A stretch of 25,473 nt of DNA from JAHJQZ01 sp963676075 (lineage in GTDB: Bacteria > Pseudomonadota > Alphaproteobacteria > Rhizobiales > Devosiaceae): contig CAXXNZ010000029.1 of the NCBI GenBank assembly GCA_963676075.2, positions 1-25,473 of the forward strand. Direction: 5' to 3'. Below are positions 7,070 through 14,911 of this stretch, one piece after another; position 1 is the stretch's first letter; each line of letters begins with the position of its first letter. Under the pieces are notes generated by a model. That model ran no database searches, was not told the DNA's origin, and saw only the letters and a list, made by a program, of their open reading frames with translations. The position numbers and the translations under genes are program-made.

Positions 7070-8083
7070 CTACCATTTTTGCGGGACGTACATGTCCTCG
7101 GGAACTTCGTGGCGCTGATAGTCGGCGTTGTGGACACGCGGCGGCAGGGCGACTTCGGGATGCTCGACATCGCCATAGGGAATCTGGTCGAGAAGGTGCG
7201 AAATCATGTTGAGTCTGGCGCGCTTCTTGTCGACCGCCTTGACCACCCACCACGGCGCTTCAGGCGAATGCGTGCGGGCCAACATCTCTTCCTTGGCCTT
7301 GGTGTAGTCTTCCCAGCGCTTGCGGCTTTCCAGGTCCATCGGCGACAGCTTCCACTGCTTGAGCGGATCGACGATGCGCATGTGGAAGCGGAATTCCTGT
7401 TCCTCGTCGGTGATCGAAAACCAGTATTTGAGAACGATGATGCCCGAGCGCACAAGCATGCGCTCGAACTCCGGCACCGAGCGGAAGAACTCGGCGACGT
7501 CGTCCTCGGTGCAAAAGCCCATCACCCGCTCGACGCCGGCGCGGTTGTACCAGGAGCGGTCGAACAGCACCAATTCGCCCGGCGAAGGCAGATGCGGCAC
7601 GTAGCGCTGGAAATACCACTGGCCCTTTTCGCGTTCCGAGGGCGCCGGCAGCGCCACGACGCGGCACACGCGCGGATTGAGTCGCGCGGTGATGCGCTTG
7701 ATCGCACCCCCCTTGCCGGCGCTGTCACGCCCTTCGAAAATCACCAGGACCTTGAGCTTTTTGTAGGCGATCCAGTCGTGCAGGCGCACCAGTTCGCGCT
7801 GAAGGCGGAACAGCTCATCGAAATAGACCTTGCGCGGCAAGCGGTTGGCCGGGTCGCGGCCGATCTGGGCATCGGCCAGTTCGTCGAGCCGATCCTCTTC
7901 GAGCTGCATTTCCAGCTCTTCGTCGAAATCGTCCTCGATGGCGTCAAGCTGGCGTTCCTCGAACTCCGTGTCGGATTCGCCTTCCATCCGCCCGGTGCCC
8001 AGACGGTTCTTCCTGACCAGCCGCAGACGCGGCAGATCCGAGGTGTTCGGACCCTTTCCGGGTGAAGTCTTGTCGTCGCCCAT
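7070..8083 (-). CDS. ppk2: Polyphosphate kinase 2 (PPK2 family)
   Basis: 337 residues from ATG 8083. A GTG at 8092 would add only three residues. After an acidic, charged N-terminus (about 1-75) comes the PPK2 core. It has Walker A FEGRDSAGKGG (about 116-125) and Walker B LFDRSWYNRAGVERVMGFC (about 173-191). The typical C-terminal helices include DPLKQWKLSPMDLESRKRWEDYTKAKEEM. PPK2 enzymes transfer phosphate between polyphosphate and nucleotides, usually in the direction of GTP or ATP formation. One PPK2 domain and this length fit the one-domain class common in Hyphomicrobiales. It lies 87 bases downstream of the GGDEF gene on the same strand and may be co-transcribed with it. Confidence 0.93.
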   Translation of the reverse strand: MGDDKTSPGKGPNTSDLPRLRLVRKNRLGTGRMEGESDTEFEERQLDAIEDDFDEELEMQLEEDRLDELADAQIGRDPANRLPRKVYFDELFRLQRELVRLHDWIAYKKLKVLVIFEGRDSAGKGGAIKRITARLNPRVCRVVALPAPSEREKGQWYFQRYVPHLPSPGELVLFDRSWYNRAGVERVMGFCTEDDVAEFFRSVPEFERMLVRSGIIVLKYWFSITDEEQEFRFHMRIVDPLKQWKLSPMDLESRKRWEDYTKAKEEMLARTHSPEAPWWVVKAVDKKRARLNMISHLLDQIPYGDVEHPEVALPPRVHNADYQRHEVPEDMYVPQKW

Positions 8084-8170
8084 GATGTCCACTCTCGATT
8101 CAGCGCCGGACGTGATTCGCGCAGGGTTCCGGCCTCGATTGATATCGTGTGTCTGATTGGCTGTGACCGG

Positions 8171-9433
8171 TCAAGCCACGGCGCCGTCACGTTCGCGCGG
8201 GGAAAACCCCTCTGGCTTGAACGGCAGCGCCCAGACCTGGTTGCGCCCGTGGCTTTTGGCTTCGTAGAGCGCCGCATCAGCCTCGAAGATCAAACTGTCG
8301 GCGTTTTGCACCCGAGAGCGCGGCACCACTGACACGCCGATGCTTATCGTCACCACGGCATCGGGGTGCGGTGCAACATGGGGGACCGCCGCCGCTTCGA
8401 CAGCGCCGCGCATGCGTTCGCAGGTCAGCAGCGCCGCGTCCGTGTCGGCATCAGCCAGAAGGATGACGAATTCCTCGCCGCCGAAGCGGAAGACATGATC
8501 GCCATGTTTGCGCGCCTCCCCGACCAGCCGTCCGGCAACGCGCCTGAGGCAGTCATCGCCCGCTACATGACCGAAGGCATCGTTGTACGCCTTGAAATGA
8601 TCGATATCGGCGATGGCGACGGCGAGTGTCTTGTCGGGCGTTCCGGATATTGAGAGCGTTGCCAGCATGGCATCGAGCGCCCGCCTGTTGCCGAGCCCGG
8701 TCAGCGGGTCGATGGCCGACATTTCCTCGAAGCGTTCGGAGCGCAGGCGTTCGTTCTGGGAGCGCAGCCAGCTCAGTCTCTCGTCATGTTCGAGCGCGTA
8801 GCCGGCCATCATGGAAAACAGCGTCGCCACGAACATGACCGACATCGTGCCCTGCAACTCGATCGGGTGCAGGCCGGAGAACATCACGCCGGCCACGGTG
8901 AACAGCACCAGCGTCGCGATCGAGCCGACGACCATGTACCAGAAGCGGATGCGCTGAACCATGACGCCGAACATCACCACCAGCAGCATGCCGACATGGT
9001 AATGGCCGCGGAACGGGCTGTCCGACAAGGCGACCAGCGCCAAAAGGATCGCCGACTGCACCACCAGCACAAATGTCGGCAAGCCTTCGCGCAGGATCGG
9101 CGGCGGATTGCGCCACAGCATCCACATGGTCACCAGCCCGATCACGTTCATCACCCCGAGCCTGAGGATAACCGCGGTCGGAACGATATCGGGCACCGCC
9201 GAGGCATCGACGATAACCAGCATCTCGAACAAAAGGAGCGCCGGGATTTCCTGGAAGAACAGGCGCCGCGACCGCTGGGCGCCGGTGTCAGCCTCGAATG
9301 CCGTCTCGACAGGCGCTGAAAAGTGCAGCCAATGCAGACCGGATGCGAGATTGGCGGTGACATCGGCCTGGCTGACCGCCTGTCCACTTACTGATGAGTC
9401 CTCGCGCCCCACGCCTCTAAGTACTTCTTCCAT
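8171..9433 (-). CDS. Membrane-bound GGDEF diguanylate cyclase
   Basis: 420 residues from ATG 9433; a TTG at 9478 gives a longer form but is less likely. After an N-terminal soluble part come about six hydrophobic segments between residues 60 and 215. A short coiled-coil (ERLSWLRSQNERLRSERFEEM) leads into the GGDEF domain: DPLTGLGNRRALD, DIDHFKAYNDAFGH, active-site GGEEF at 318-322, and EADAALYEAKSHGRN. It should make cyclic-di-GMP from GTP at the inner membrane. The allosteric I-site RxxD is replaced by KHGD, so product inhibition may be weakened. It has the same overall build as the cyclase at 16320-17573, including the region FRGHYHVGM (LRGNYRDGI there), so the two are paralogues. Confidence 0.9.
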   Translation of the reverse strand: MEEVLRGVGREDSSVSGQAVSQADVTANLASGLHWLHFSAPVETAFEADTGAQRSRRLFFQEIPALLLFEMLVIVDASAVPDIVPTAVILRLGVMNVIGLVTMWMLWRNPPPILREGLPTFVLVVQSAILLALVALSDSPFRGHYHVGMLLVVMFGVMVQRIRFWYMVVGSIATLVLFTVAGVMFSGLHPIELQGTMSVMFVATLFSMMAGYALEHDERLSWLRSQNERLRSERFEEMSAIDPLTGLGNRRALDAMLATLSISGTPDKTLAVAIADIDHFKAYNDAFGHVAGDDCLRRVAGRLVGEARKHGDHVFRFGGEEFVILLADADTDAALLTCERMRGAVEAAAVPHVAPHPDAVVTISIGVSVVPRSRVQNADSLIFEADAALYEAKSHGRNQVWALPFKPEGFSPRERDGAVA

Positions 9434-9767
9434 GTTTCTCAGGAAGTCCGTTCTTTTCAGCGAGCAGTCTGCCTGCAATGAGCTAATCGTCAGTAAAACA
9501 TTCTGAACATGGCGTAATTCATCGAAACATATTTAATGATTTATTTCATGACTGCTGCGTGGAGTATTTAGCAATTTCAGGATGGCACGCCTGGTTCTGT
9601 CACCGGTCGACACTGAGATCAGGCGGGAATACGGCTTTGCCCGCCTCCCGGGCGCGCACAAAAAAACACCCGCCGGCATTTCTGCGGGCGGGTGCGTCTA
9701 TTGAACAGCCAAGGTGTGCTGAGAGAGCGACGGGGAGGTATTCCCCCGCGCCACCCGAACGCAAGGC
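9434..9767. other. Intergenic: cyclase promoter region and cold-shock 3' end
   Basis: 334 bases without a supported gene. The left end, AT-richer than its surroundings (for example 9520-9550), is the likely promoter region of the GGDEF gene. The right part contains the terminator of the second cold-shock gene (9660-9694) and a 7-bp inverted repeat AGGCGGG / CCCGCCT at 9621-9646. Confidence 0.5.
9660..9694 (-). terminator. Intrinsic terminator of the second cold-shock gene
   Basis: The stem CACCCGCC / GGCGGGTG is extended by three more pairs after one G-G mismatch and has a 4-base loop. On the minus strand it runs straight into a run of seven Ts (the plus strand shows seven As at 9660-9666). 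The stop codon is 73 bases upstream. Confidence 0.8.
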
Positions 9768-9977
9768 TTAGTCGTTCAGCGACAGGTTTGTGGCGGAGAC
9801 CTTGCCGTCCCGGCCGCTTTCCAGATCGTAGGAGACCTTCTGGCCTTCGGCGAGACCGCTCAGGCCGGCACGCTCGACCGCAGAGATGTGGACGAATGCG
9901 TCCTTGGAACCATCTTCCGGGGTGATGAAGCCGAAGCCTTTGGTGGAATTGAAGAATTTAACGGTGCCATTGATCAT
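9768..9977 (-). CDS. CspA-family cold-shock protein, second copy
   Basis: 69 residues, MINGTVKFFN at the start, RNP1 KGFGFI and RNP2-type AFVHIS, ending LSLND. AAAAGGAC precedes ATG 9977. It differs from the copy at 6551-6760 mainly in the last 30 residues, so this is an older duplication rather than a recent one. It is a single-gene transcript with its own terminator. Presumed role: single-stranded nucleic-acid binding and RNA chaperone activity. Confidence 0.95.
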   Translation of the reverse strand: MINGTVKFFNSTKGFGFITPEDGSKDAFVHISAVERAGLSGLAEGQKVSYDLESGRDGKVSATNLSLND

Positions 9978-10291
9978 GACCGTGTCCTTTTGATGTGCCC
10001 GCTTCGTGTGTCGCGTGGCGATTAACCCATGCGCAACACGCGTATGGGGGATAAACGTCAGCGAAATCAGGGGAAATCAAATGCCGGAGTTGGGAGGGTT
10101 TGTGCGCTGTTCGCACAGCCGCTTCCCGGAACCGGAGGATCGATAGCCATTGATGGCATTAACGTAGAGCGCCTCAGTGGGCGCTTTACGGACGTAAGTC
10201 AAGCAATGAATCGAAGCGCCATTGGCCGCCACTCGCGCGCCCGGGCCGCCCGCATCGCGCTGGCGCGCCGGGTGCGGTCATGTTTTTCGCC
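9978..10291. other. Intergenic: cold-shock leader and exchanger 3' end
   Basis: 314 bases with no gene I can support. It must include the promoter and leader of the second cold-shock gene at its left. A 6-bp inverted repeat AGCGCC / GGCGCT (10168-10185) and a very GC-rich stretch of CGCGCG/GGGCGG text (10232-10275) lie nearer the exchanger gene and could take part in its termination. Confidence 0.45.
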
Positions 10292-11317
10292 TCATCCCAT
10301 ACCGATCTGCAACGCCACCATCGCCGCATAGACCACGAGGATGGCGAAACCCTCAAGGCCGATGGACCGGCGGTCGCGCATGATCAGTCCCATCATCAGG
10401 ATGGCGGTCATGACGATGGCGACCACGATCATCAGCAGGTCGCGCGGCGCGATGGCGCCGTAGATCGAGCCGTCGCGGTAAAACACGTCCGACAGCGACA
10501 GGAACAGCACATCGAAGGTGTTGCCGCCAACGATGCCGGCGATCGCCAGTTGCAGCGCGCCGGCCCGGACCGCCGCTACCGTCGTCACCAGTTCAGGCAG
10601 CGAGGTGACGGTGGCGGTCAGGAGGGCACCGACCACGGTCTGAGAAATGCCGAACGTGGCGCTGAGATCGGAGCCGGTTTCGGCGACGAGATAGCCGCAG
10701 CCGCCGAGAATGATCGCAAGGACAGCGAACTCGCCGGCGAGCCGTCCTGTCGACTCGCCGCCCGCGTCCTCATCGGCGACGTCGTCCCTTGTGTCCGGGG
10801 TGCGCTGAGGTTGCCAGGTCGACTGGCGCGACATACGGACGGACAGATGCGCGCCGAACCAGTAGACGCCGAACAGGACGACGGAGACCGGGTGGATCGC
10901 CCACAGCGTCACGTCGGGCAGATAAACCGCGACGAGCGGTAGCGCCAGCATCAGCACCAGCAGCGCCGTCTGCAGCAGGTGCCGCGCGTCGGCGCCGGCG
11001 TGTTCGATATTGACCTTGGAATAGGTCATGTCGGCGATGACGAGAAACACCGTCTGCGCCGCGATGCCACCGATGGCATTGGACACCGCCAGCGAAGGCA
11101 TGCCGGCCGCCGCCGCCGAGATCGAGGTAACCGTGCCCGACAGCGAGGTGCTCATGCCGAGCAGGATCCCGCCAACCACCGCTTCCCCGAGACCCGTCCT
11201 GTCGGCAAGCGTGTCGGCGACTTTCGCCATGCGCACACCGACAGCCCCGATCACGCCGGCGGCGAACAGGAACAGGACGACCGTCAGCGCGGCGGGCATG
11301 TCCGGCAGAAGGTTCAT
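10292..11317 (-). CDS. CaCA-type sodium/calcium exchanger family membrane protein
   Basis: 341 residues with about ten hydrophobic segments in two halves joined by a charged loop (about 165-190, with DTRDDVADEDAGGE). The second half carries a clear alpha-repeat of the cation/calcium exchanger family: VVGALLTATVTSLPELVTTVAAVRAG followed by IVGGNTFDVLF. The first half keeps the shape (VVGGILLGMSTSLSGTVTSISAAAAG ... AVSNAIGG) but has SG where the acidic SLPE is expected. The first ion-binding glutamate therefore appears to be missing. The family exchanges Ca2+ or other cations for Na+ or H+ at the inner membrane; the substrate here is not predictable. ATG 11317 is the start. Confidence 0.85.
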   Translation of the reverse strand: MNLLPDMPAALTVVLFLFAAGVIGAVGVRMAKVADTLADRTGLGEAVVGGILLGMSTSLSGTVTSISAAAAGMPSLAVSNAIGGIAAQTVFLVIADMTYSKVNIEHAGADARHLLQTALLVLMLALPLVAVYLPDVTLWAIHPVSVVLFGVYWFGAHLSVRMSRQSTWQPQRTPDTRDDVADEDAGGESTGRLAGEFAVLAIILGGCGYLVAETGSDLSATFGISQTVVGALLTATVTSLPELVTTVAAVRAGALQLAIAGIVGGNTFDVLFLSLSDVFYRDGSIYGAIAPRDLLMIVVAIVMTAILMMGLIMRDRRSIGLEGFAILVVYAAMVALQIGMG

Positions 11318-11424
11318 GCATGCCCAATGCCTGAACGGGCAAGCGGTTCCGCTCAGGATGCGAAAAACCGTTACCGCCGGAGCCGCAAGATCGCCTCAGT
11401 GTTTCACTGAACCAGCGAAATGAT

Positions 11425-12396
11425 CTACCCTGCTTCTTCGCTCCTGTCCGTGGCGATGGCCGGCTGACGCGACAGCGCGGCGATCTCGGCCCAAAGCTCC
11501 GGGGTCATGTCGACATCGGCAGCGGCCAGCGACGGCTTGAGCTGCTCGACAGTGCGGGCGCCGATGATCGGGCAGGTCACGCCCGGATGACCGCCGGCCC
11601 AGGCCACCGCCGTCGACACCGGGTTCAGCCCGCGCTCGGCGCAAAACGCCGTAAAGGCGTTGGCGACATCGTGCATCCAGTCGTCTTCGTAGCGCCGCGT
11701 ATACATGGCGTTGGCGACATGGCGCGCGCCTTCGGGCTTCGTCCCGCCGGAATACTTGCCGGTCAGCAAACCGCCGCCGAGCGGCGAATAAGGCATCACC
11801 GCCAGCCCCTCGCTGAGCGCCAGCGGCAGGATTTCGGTTTCGACCTGGCGCTTGACCAGATTGTACATCGGCTGCAGCACCTCGAAGCGCGGCCAGCCGC
11901 GCTTGTCCGAGATGCCGAGCGCCTTGGCGATCTGCCAGGCGGCATAGTTCGAGGCGCCGAGATAGAGCACCTTGCCGTCGGCAACCAGTTTTTCCAGCGC
12001 CCGCAGCGTTTCCTCGAGCGGGGTCGCCGCGTCCCACATATGCATGAAATAGACATCGAGCCGGTCGGTGCCGAGCCGCTTGAGGCTCTGTTCAACCGCC
12101 AGAGCGATATTGCGCCGGTTGGCGCCGCGGTCGTTGACCTCGTCGCTCATGGCGCCAAATCCCTTGGACGAGATCACCAGCTGGTCGCGCTCGCCCTTGA
12201 TCAGTTTGCCGAGAATCGTCTCGGACACGCCGCGCTGATAGACATTGGCGGTATCGAAGAAATTGATCCCCGCATCCCGGCAAGTCGCATAAAGCCGCCC
12301 CGCCTCGGCCTCATCGGCATCGCCGCCGAACGACATGGTGCCATAACAAAGCTCCGACACCGAAATGCCGGTTGTTCCGAAGGGGACGTATTTCAT
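11425..12396 (-). CDS. Aldo/keto reductase
   Basis: 323 residues from ATG 12396, with GCAGGAG upstream at about 9 bases. It shows the full (alpha/beta)8 aldo/keto reductase pattern, GTTGISVSELCYGTMSFGG at the N-terminus. The catalytic tetrad is readable as D48 and Y53 (NFFDTANVY), K78 (ISSKGFG) and H119 (YFMHMWD). NADPH-binding elements follow in the C-terminal half (YSPLGGGLLTGKY; CPIIGARTVEQL). It reduces carbonyl groups with NADPH; the substrate is not evident. The closest remembered group is AKR11-like proteins often called 'general stress' or YajO/YhdN-type reductases. It precedes the exchanger gene on the same strand with about 107 bases between. Confidence 0.93.
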   Translation of the reverse strand: MKYVPFGTTGISVSELCYGTMSFGGDADEAEAGRLYATCRDAGINFFDTANVYQRGVSETILGKLIKGERDQLVISSKGFGAMSDEVNDRGANRRNIALAVEQSLKRLGTDRLDVYFMHMWDAATPLEETLRALEKLVADGKVLYLGASNYAAWQIAKALGISDKRGWPRFEVLQPMYNLVKRQVETEILPLALSEGLAVMPYSPLGGGLLTGKYSGGTKPEGARHVANAMYTRRYEDDWMHDVANAFTAFCAERGLNPVSTAVAWAGGHPGVTCPIIGARTVEQLKPSLAAADVDMTPELWAEIAALSRQPAIATDRSEEAG

Positions 12397-12813
12397 GATC
12401 TGCGCTCCTGCAATTGGGTGCGATTAGGGCGGATCAGGGTTGGCGTGTAAAGGGGGCTGCGTACCGCGCCGCCTTCATGGCTTCGATGATCTCCACGATC
12501 TCGACACTCACCCGAGCCACGTGGCAGATCAGATCGATGCCCGAACGTTTGCCGTCTGCCGTGTCCTGGTGGCTAAGTTGCAAAGGCTCGTCATTGCGAT
12601 GATGCGCAGGCCGTTGTGCACACGACTGAAACTCACCGAGAAGGGATTGCTGAGCTCAAAAATCGGCACCAAGCACCCTGGGCAGAAGCCGATCCCGTCT
12701 CGCGTGCCCTGATCGACAGGGAGTTTGTTGGAAAGGCGGACATTAACATAATGGGCCAGTGCATCCGGAAAGTGGCAAACCGGATCTGCGCACGAACTGT
12801 TCGCCTGCTGTTT
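12397..12813. other. Intergenic region with no recognisable gene, possibly gene debris
   Basis: 417 bases between the aldo/keto reductase start and the TetR stop. On the minus strand two overlapping open stretches have protein-like text but no start codon. One ends near 12525. The other ends at 12434 with VSVEIVEIIEAMKAARYAAP. A single frame change would join parts of them. I recognise neither, so this is either decayed coding DNA or chance. Confidence 0.35.
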
Positions 12814-13548
12814 TCACTGCGCTCGGCGTACCTGCAGACGCAAATGGACTCCGTCCAGAACACATGAAAGTCCCTGTTCAAACAGGACATCAGGTAGCGG
12901 ATGCTCTGCCTGCGTGACGATTTTCTCGAGCATGGGGAACTGACCTGTCTCCAGTTGGCGCTGGAGGTAAGGCCAAGTGGCATTCTCCCATTCGTCTTGA
13001 CTGACACCGGTGTTGAATTCGCTGCTCTCCGTGCGGATCGCACCGATCGTGTAGGCATTGACGGTGTTGACCGCGAACATTGCGAAATCGATGTCCTCGA
13101 ACCCCTCAATATGGGCCAGGGCCCCGTAACCCGATTCAAGGAATCGCAGCGCGTTTGGTCCGAGATGCGGGCGACCGCCGAGCAAGTCGACGAACCATTT
13201 ATGCGCCTGCCAGGCGTGGCGCGTGCGGGCCGCAATTTCCCCGAGCACCGCGCGCCAGTCCCCCTCGAACGGCCCCATACCAATCATTTCGCCGAAGATC
13301 TCGTCAACCAGCAGATCGAGAAGCTCTTCCTTGGTGGCCACGAAACCGTAAAGGCGCATAGGCGACGCCTTCAGCCGCGCCGCGACATTGCGCATCGACA
13401 CAGCCTCAAGCCCCTCGGCATCGGCAAGGGCCATGGCGGCCCCGACGATCTTGGCACGACTGAGCGGGGTCGGCGGCGGGCGGCGGGCGGGCTCCGAGCG
13501 CTCCCAGACAACGCTCGCGCCCTTCCTGGACGGGGGTTCTGACATCAT
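12814..13548 (-). CDS. TetR/AcrR-family transcriptional regulator
   Basis: 244 residues from ATG 13548; ATG 13545 is equally possible. The TetR helix-turn-helix domain is at about 30-90: LSRAKIVGAAMALADAEGLEAVS, then MRNVAARLKASPMRLYGFVATKEELLDLLVDEIF. The C-terminal part (about 95-244) resembles the ligand-binding domain of TetR-like repressors of the tetracycline-repressor class (WRAVLGEIAARTRHAWQAHKW, LRFLESGYGALAHI). It is divergent from the tandem esterase genes. With dyad symmetry in between, it most likely represses them and itself and responds to a small ligand, perhaps an ester or its product. The ligand is unknown. Confidence 0.85.
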   Translation of the reverse strand: MMSEPPSRKGASVVWERSEPARRPPPTPLSRAKIVGAAMALADAEGLEAVSMRNVAARLKASPMRLYGFVATKEELLDLLVDEIFGEMIGMGPFEGDWRAVLGEIAARTRHAWQAHKWFVDLLGGRPHLGPNALRFLESGYGALAHIEGFEDIDFAMFAVNTVNAYTIGAIRTESSEFNTGVSQDEWENATWPYLQRQLETGQFPMLEKIVTQAEHPLPDVLFEQGLSCVLDGVHLRLQVRRAQ

Positions 13549-13590
13549 TCGTTCACTGTGCACACCGGCTCACACTTGACAAGCGGCGGA

Positions 13591-13645
13591 GCGATACATA
13601 CATCGCACTTATCGATACAGTGTATATTTCATATCGATGTATATG
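13591..13645. promoter_or_regulatory. Candidate operator dyads between the regulator and the esterases
   Basis: Three dyads lie in 55 AT-rich bases: GCGAT-N6-ATCGC (13591-13606), ATACA-G-TGTAT (13615-13625) and CATAT-N6-ATATG (13630-13645). TATATT at 13623-13628 overlaps the central dyad and is a good -10 candidate for the rightward genes. This layout suits binding by the divergently encoded TetR-type repressor. The exact operator is inferred. Confidence 0.5.
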
Positions 13646-13778
13646 GCAGCAAGCAGCGACGAGCATGAGCCGGGCCGGGGCGCTACCGGCGTTCGGGTCA
13701 GGCGACGACCCCGGTCACGGAAACGGAAAACGCCCACCCGGCACGGTTCCCGGAAAAAGGCGCGAACAGGACATCACA

Positions 13779-14828
13779 ATGACCCAGCAGAAATCTCACG
13801 AAGCCGACTTGCCGCGCATCGATGCGCTGGCCCGGCTTCCCATCGACGCCGACGGCACCGTTCACCTGCCGGCCATGGCCGTCCCGGTCTCTCGCTATCT
13901 CAGTCCGGAAGGCCGGGCCTGGGTCGCCGAGCACCTGCGCCAGAACCAGACACCCGAGCTGCAGCAGCGCATCGACGGCAACCCGGTCTTTCTCGAACCC
14001 TATTTGGCGCGCATGCGCGAGCTGTTCCCGGCCAAGATGGCCGATACCACGATTGGCGGCGTTCATGTCTACGACTACACCCCGGCAGACGGCATTCCCG
14101 AGCATAACCGCAACCGCGTACTGATCGAACTGCACGCCGGTGCCTTCCACGAGGGATGGCCGTCGACTGCCGAACTGCAGTCACTGCCGATCGCCTGTCT
14201 TGGCCGCATCCGGGTCGTGGCGGTGAATTACCGGAAGGCGCCCGAGCACGGTTTTCCCGCCGCGAGCGAGGATGTCGCCGCAGTCTACAAGGAACTCCTC
14301 AAAACCTATCCCGCAGAGAACATCGGCATTTTCGGCTATTCGGCCGGCGGACAGCTGGTTGCGATGTCGGCGGCGTGGTTCCAAGCCCACAGGCTGCCGC
14401 GCCCCGGTGCCCTCGGCATATATTCGGCCGGCGCCTGCTCGAACGGGCCGGGCGACGCGGCCTACATGGCCGCCCCTCTCGGCGAGAGCATGCCCCCGCC
14501 CCCGCCCATGGCTCCGGGTATTCCCCCGCACCGTCGTCCCGACGGATATTTCGGCAATGCCGACCGCAACGACCCGCTGGTCGAGCCCGTCTGGTCGGAC
14601 GAGGTGATGGCCGAGTTTCCGCCGACCCAGGTGATCACCGGCACCCGCCATTTCGACCTCAGCGCCGCGGTCTTCACCCATACGCGCCTGGTCAAGCTCG
14701 GCGTCGAGGCGGACCTCCATGTCTGGGAGGGCCTGTTCCACGTCTTTTTCGTCAATCCGGACGTTCCGGAATCGCGCGACGCCTACGCCGTCATGATCCG
14801 GTTCTTCGACAGGCATCTCGGGCAATGA
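13779..14828 (+). CDS. HSL-type alpha/beta-hydrolase (esterase), cytoplasmic copy
   Basis: 349 residues from ATG 13779 (AGGA at about 8 bases). It belongs to the alpha/beta-hydrolase-3, hormone-sensitive-lipase-like family: the nucleophile elbow is FGYSAGGQ with S188. The acid D293 (TRHFDLS) and base H321 (GLFHVFF) have the usual 28-residue spacing. The oxyanion motif, normally HGGG, reads HAGA (119-122), which is unusual. There is no signal peptide. It should hydrolyse carboxylic esters of modest size. It is followed after 83 bases by a close paralogue and sits opposite a TetR gene, so the pair forms a small regulated operon. An upstream in-frame extension to 13620 would run through the operator region and is rejected. 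Confidence 0.88.
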   Translation: MTQQKSHEADLPRIDALARLPIDADGTVHLPAMAVPVSRYLSPEGRAWVAEHLRQNQTPELQQRIDGNPVFLEPYLARMRELFPAKMADTTIGGVHVYDYTPADGIPEHNRNRVLIELHAGAFHEGWPSTAELQSLPIACLGRIRVVAVNYRKAPEHGFPAASEDVAAVYKELLKTYPAENIGIFGYSAGGQLVAMSAAWFQAHRLPRPGALGIYSAGACSNGPGDAAYMAAPLGESMPPPPPMAPGIPPHRRPDGYFGNADRNDPLVEPVWSDEVMAEFPPTQVITGTRHFDLSAAVFTHTRLVKLGVEADLHVWEGLFHVFFVNPDVPESRDAYAVMIRFFDRHLGQ

Positions 14829-14911
14829 CGGGTGGACCGGCGGCACAAGTCGGCCACATGGCCAATCTGGCGGCGGGATGGTCCCGCACCCACTCAAGGA
14901 AGGTGACCAGG

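Noticed and set aside
7079..8065. A 328-residue plus-strand frame opposite PPK2
   Set aside because: PPK2 motifs on the minus strand are decisive; the antisense product has no recognisable domain.
13576..13604. TTGACA at 13576 with TACATC 17 bp downstream as a promoter
   Set aside because: The -10 match is poor; TATATT at 13623 is better, but no good -35 fits it, so no promoter is called on its own.
14156..14911. Long open frame upstream of the exported esterase
   Set aside because: It overlaps the first esterase in another frame; ribosome site, signal peptide and homology all place the start at 14912.
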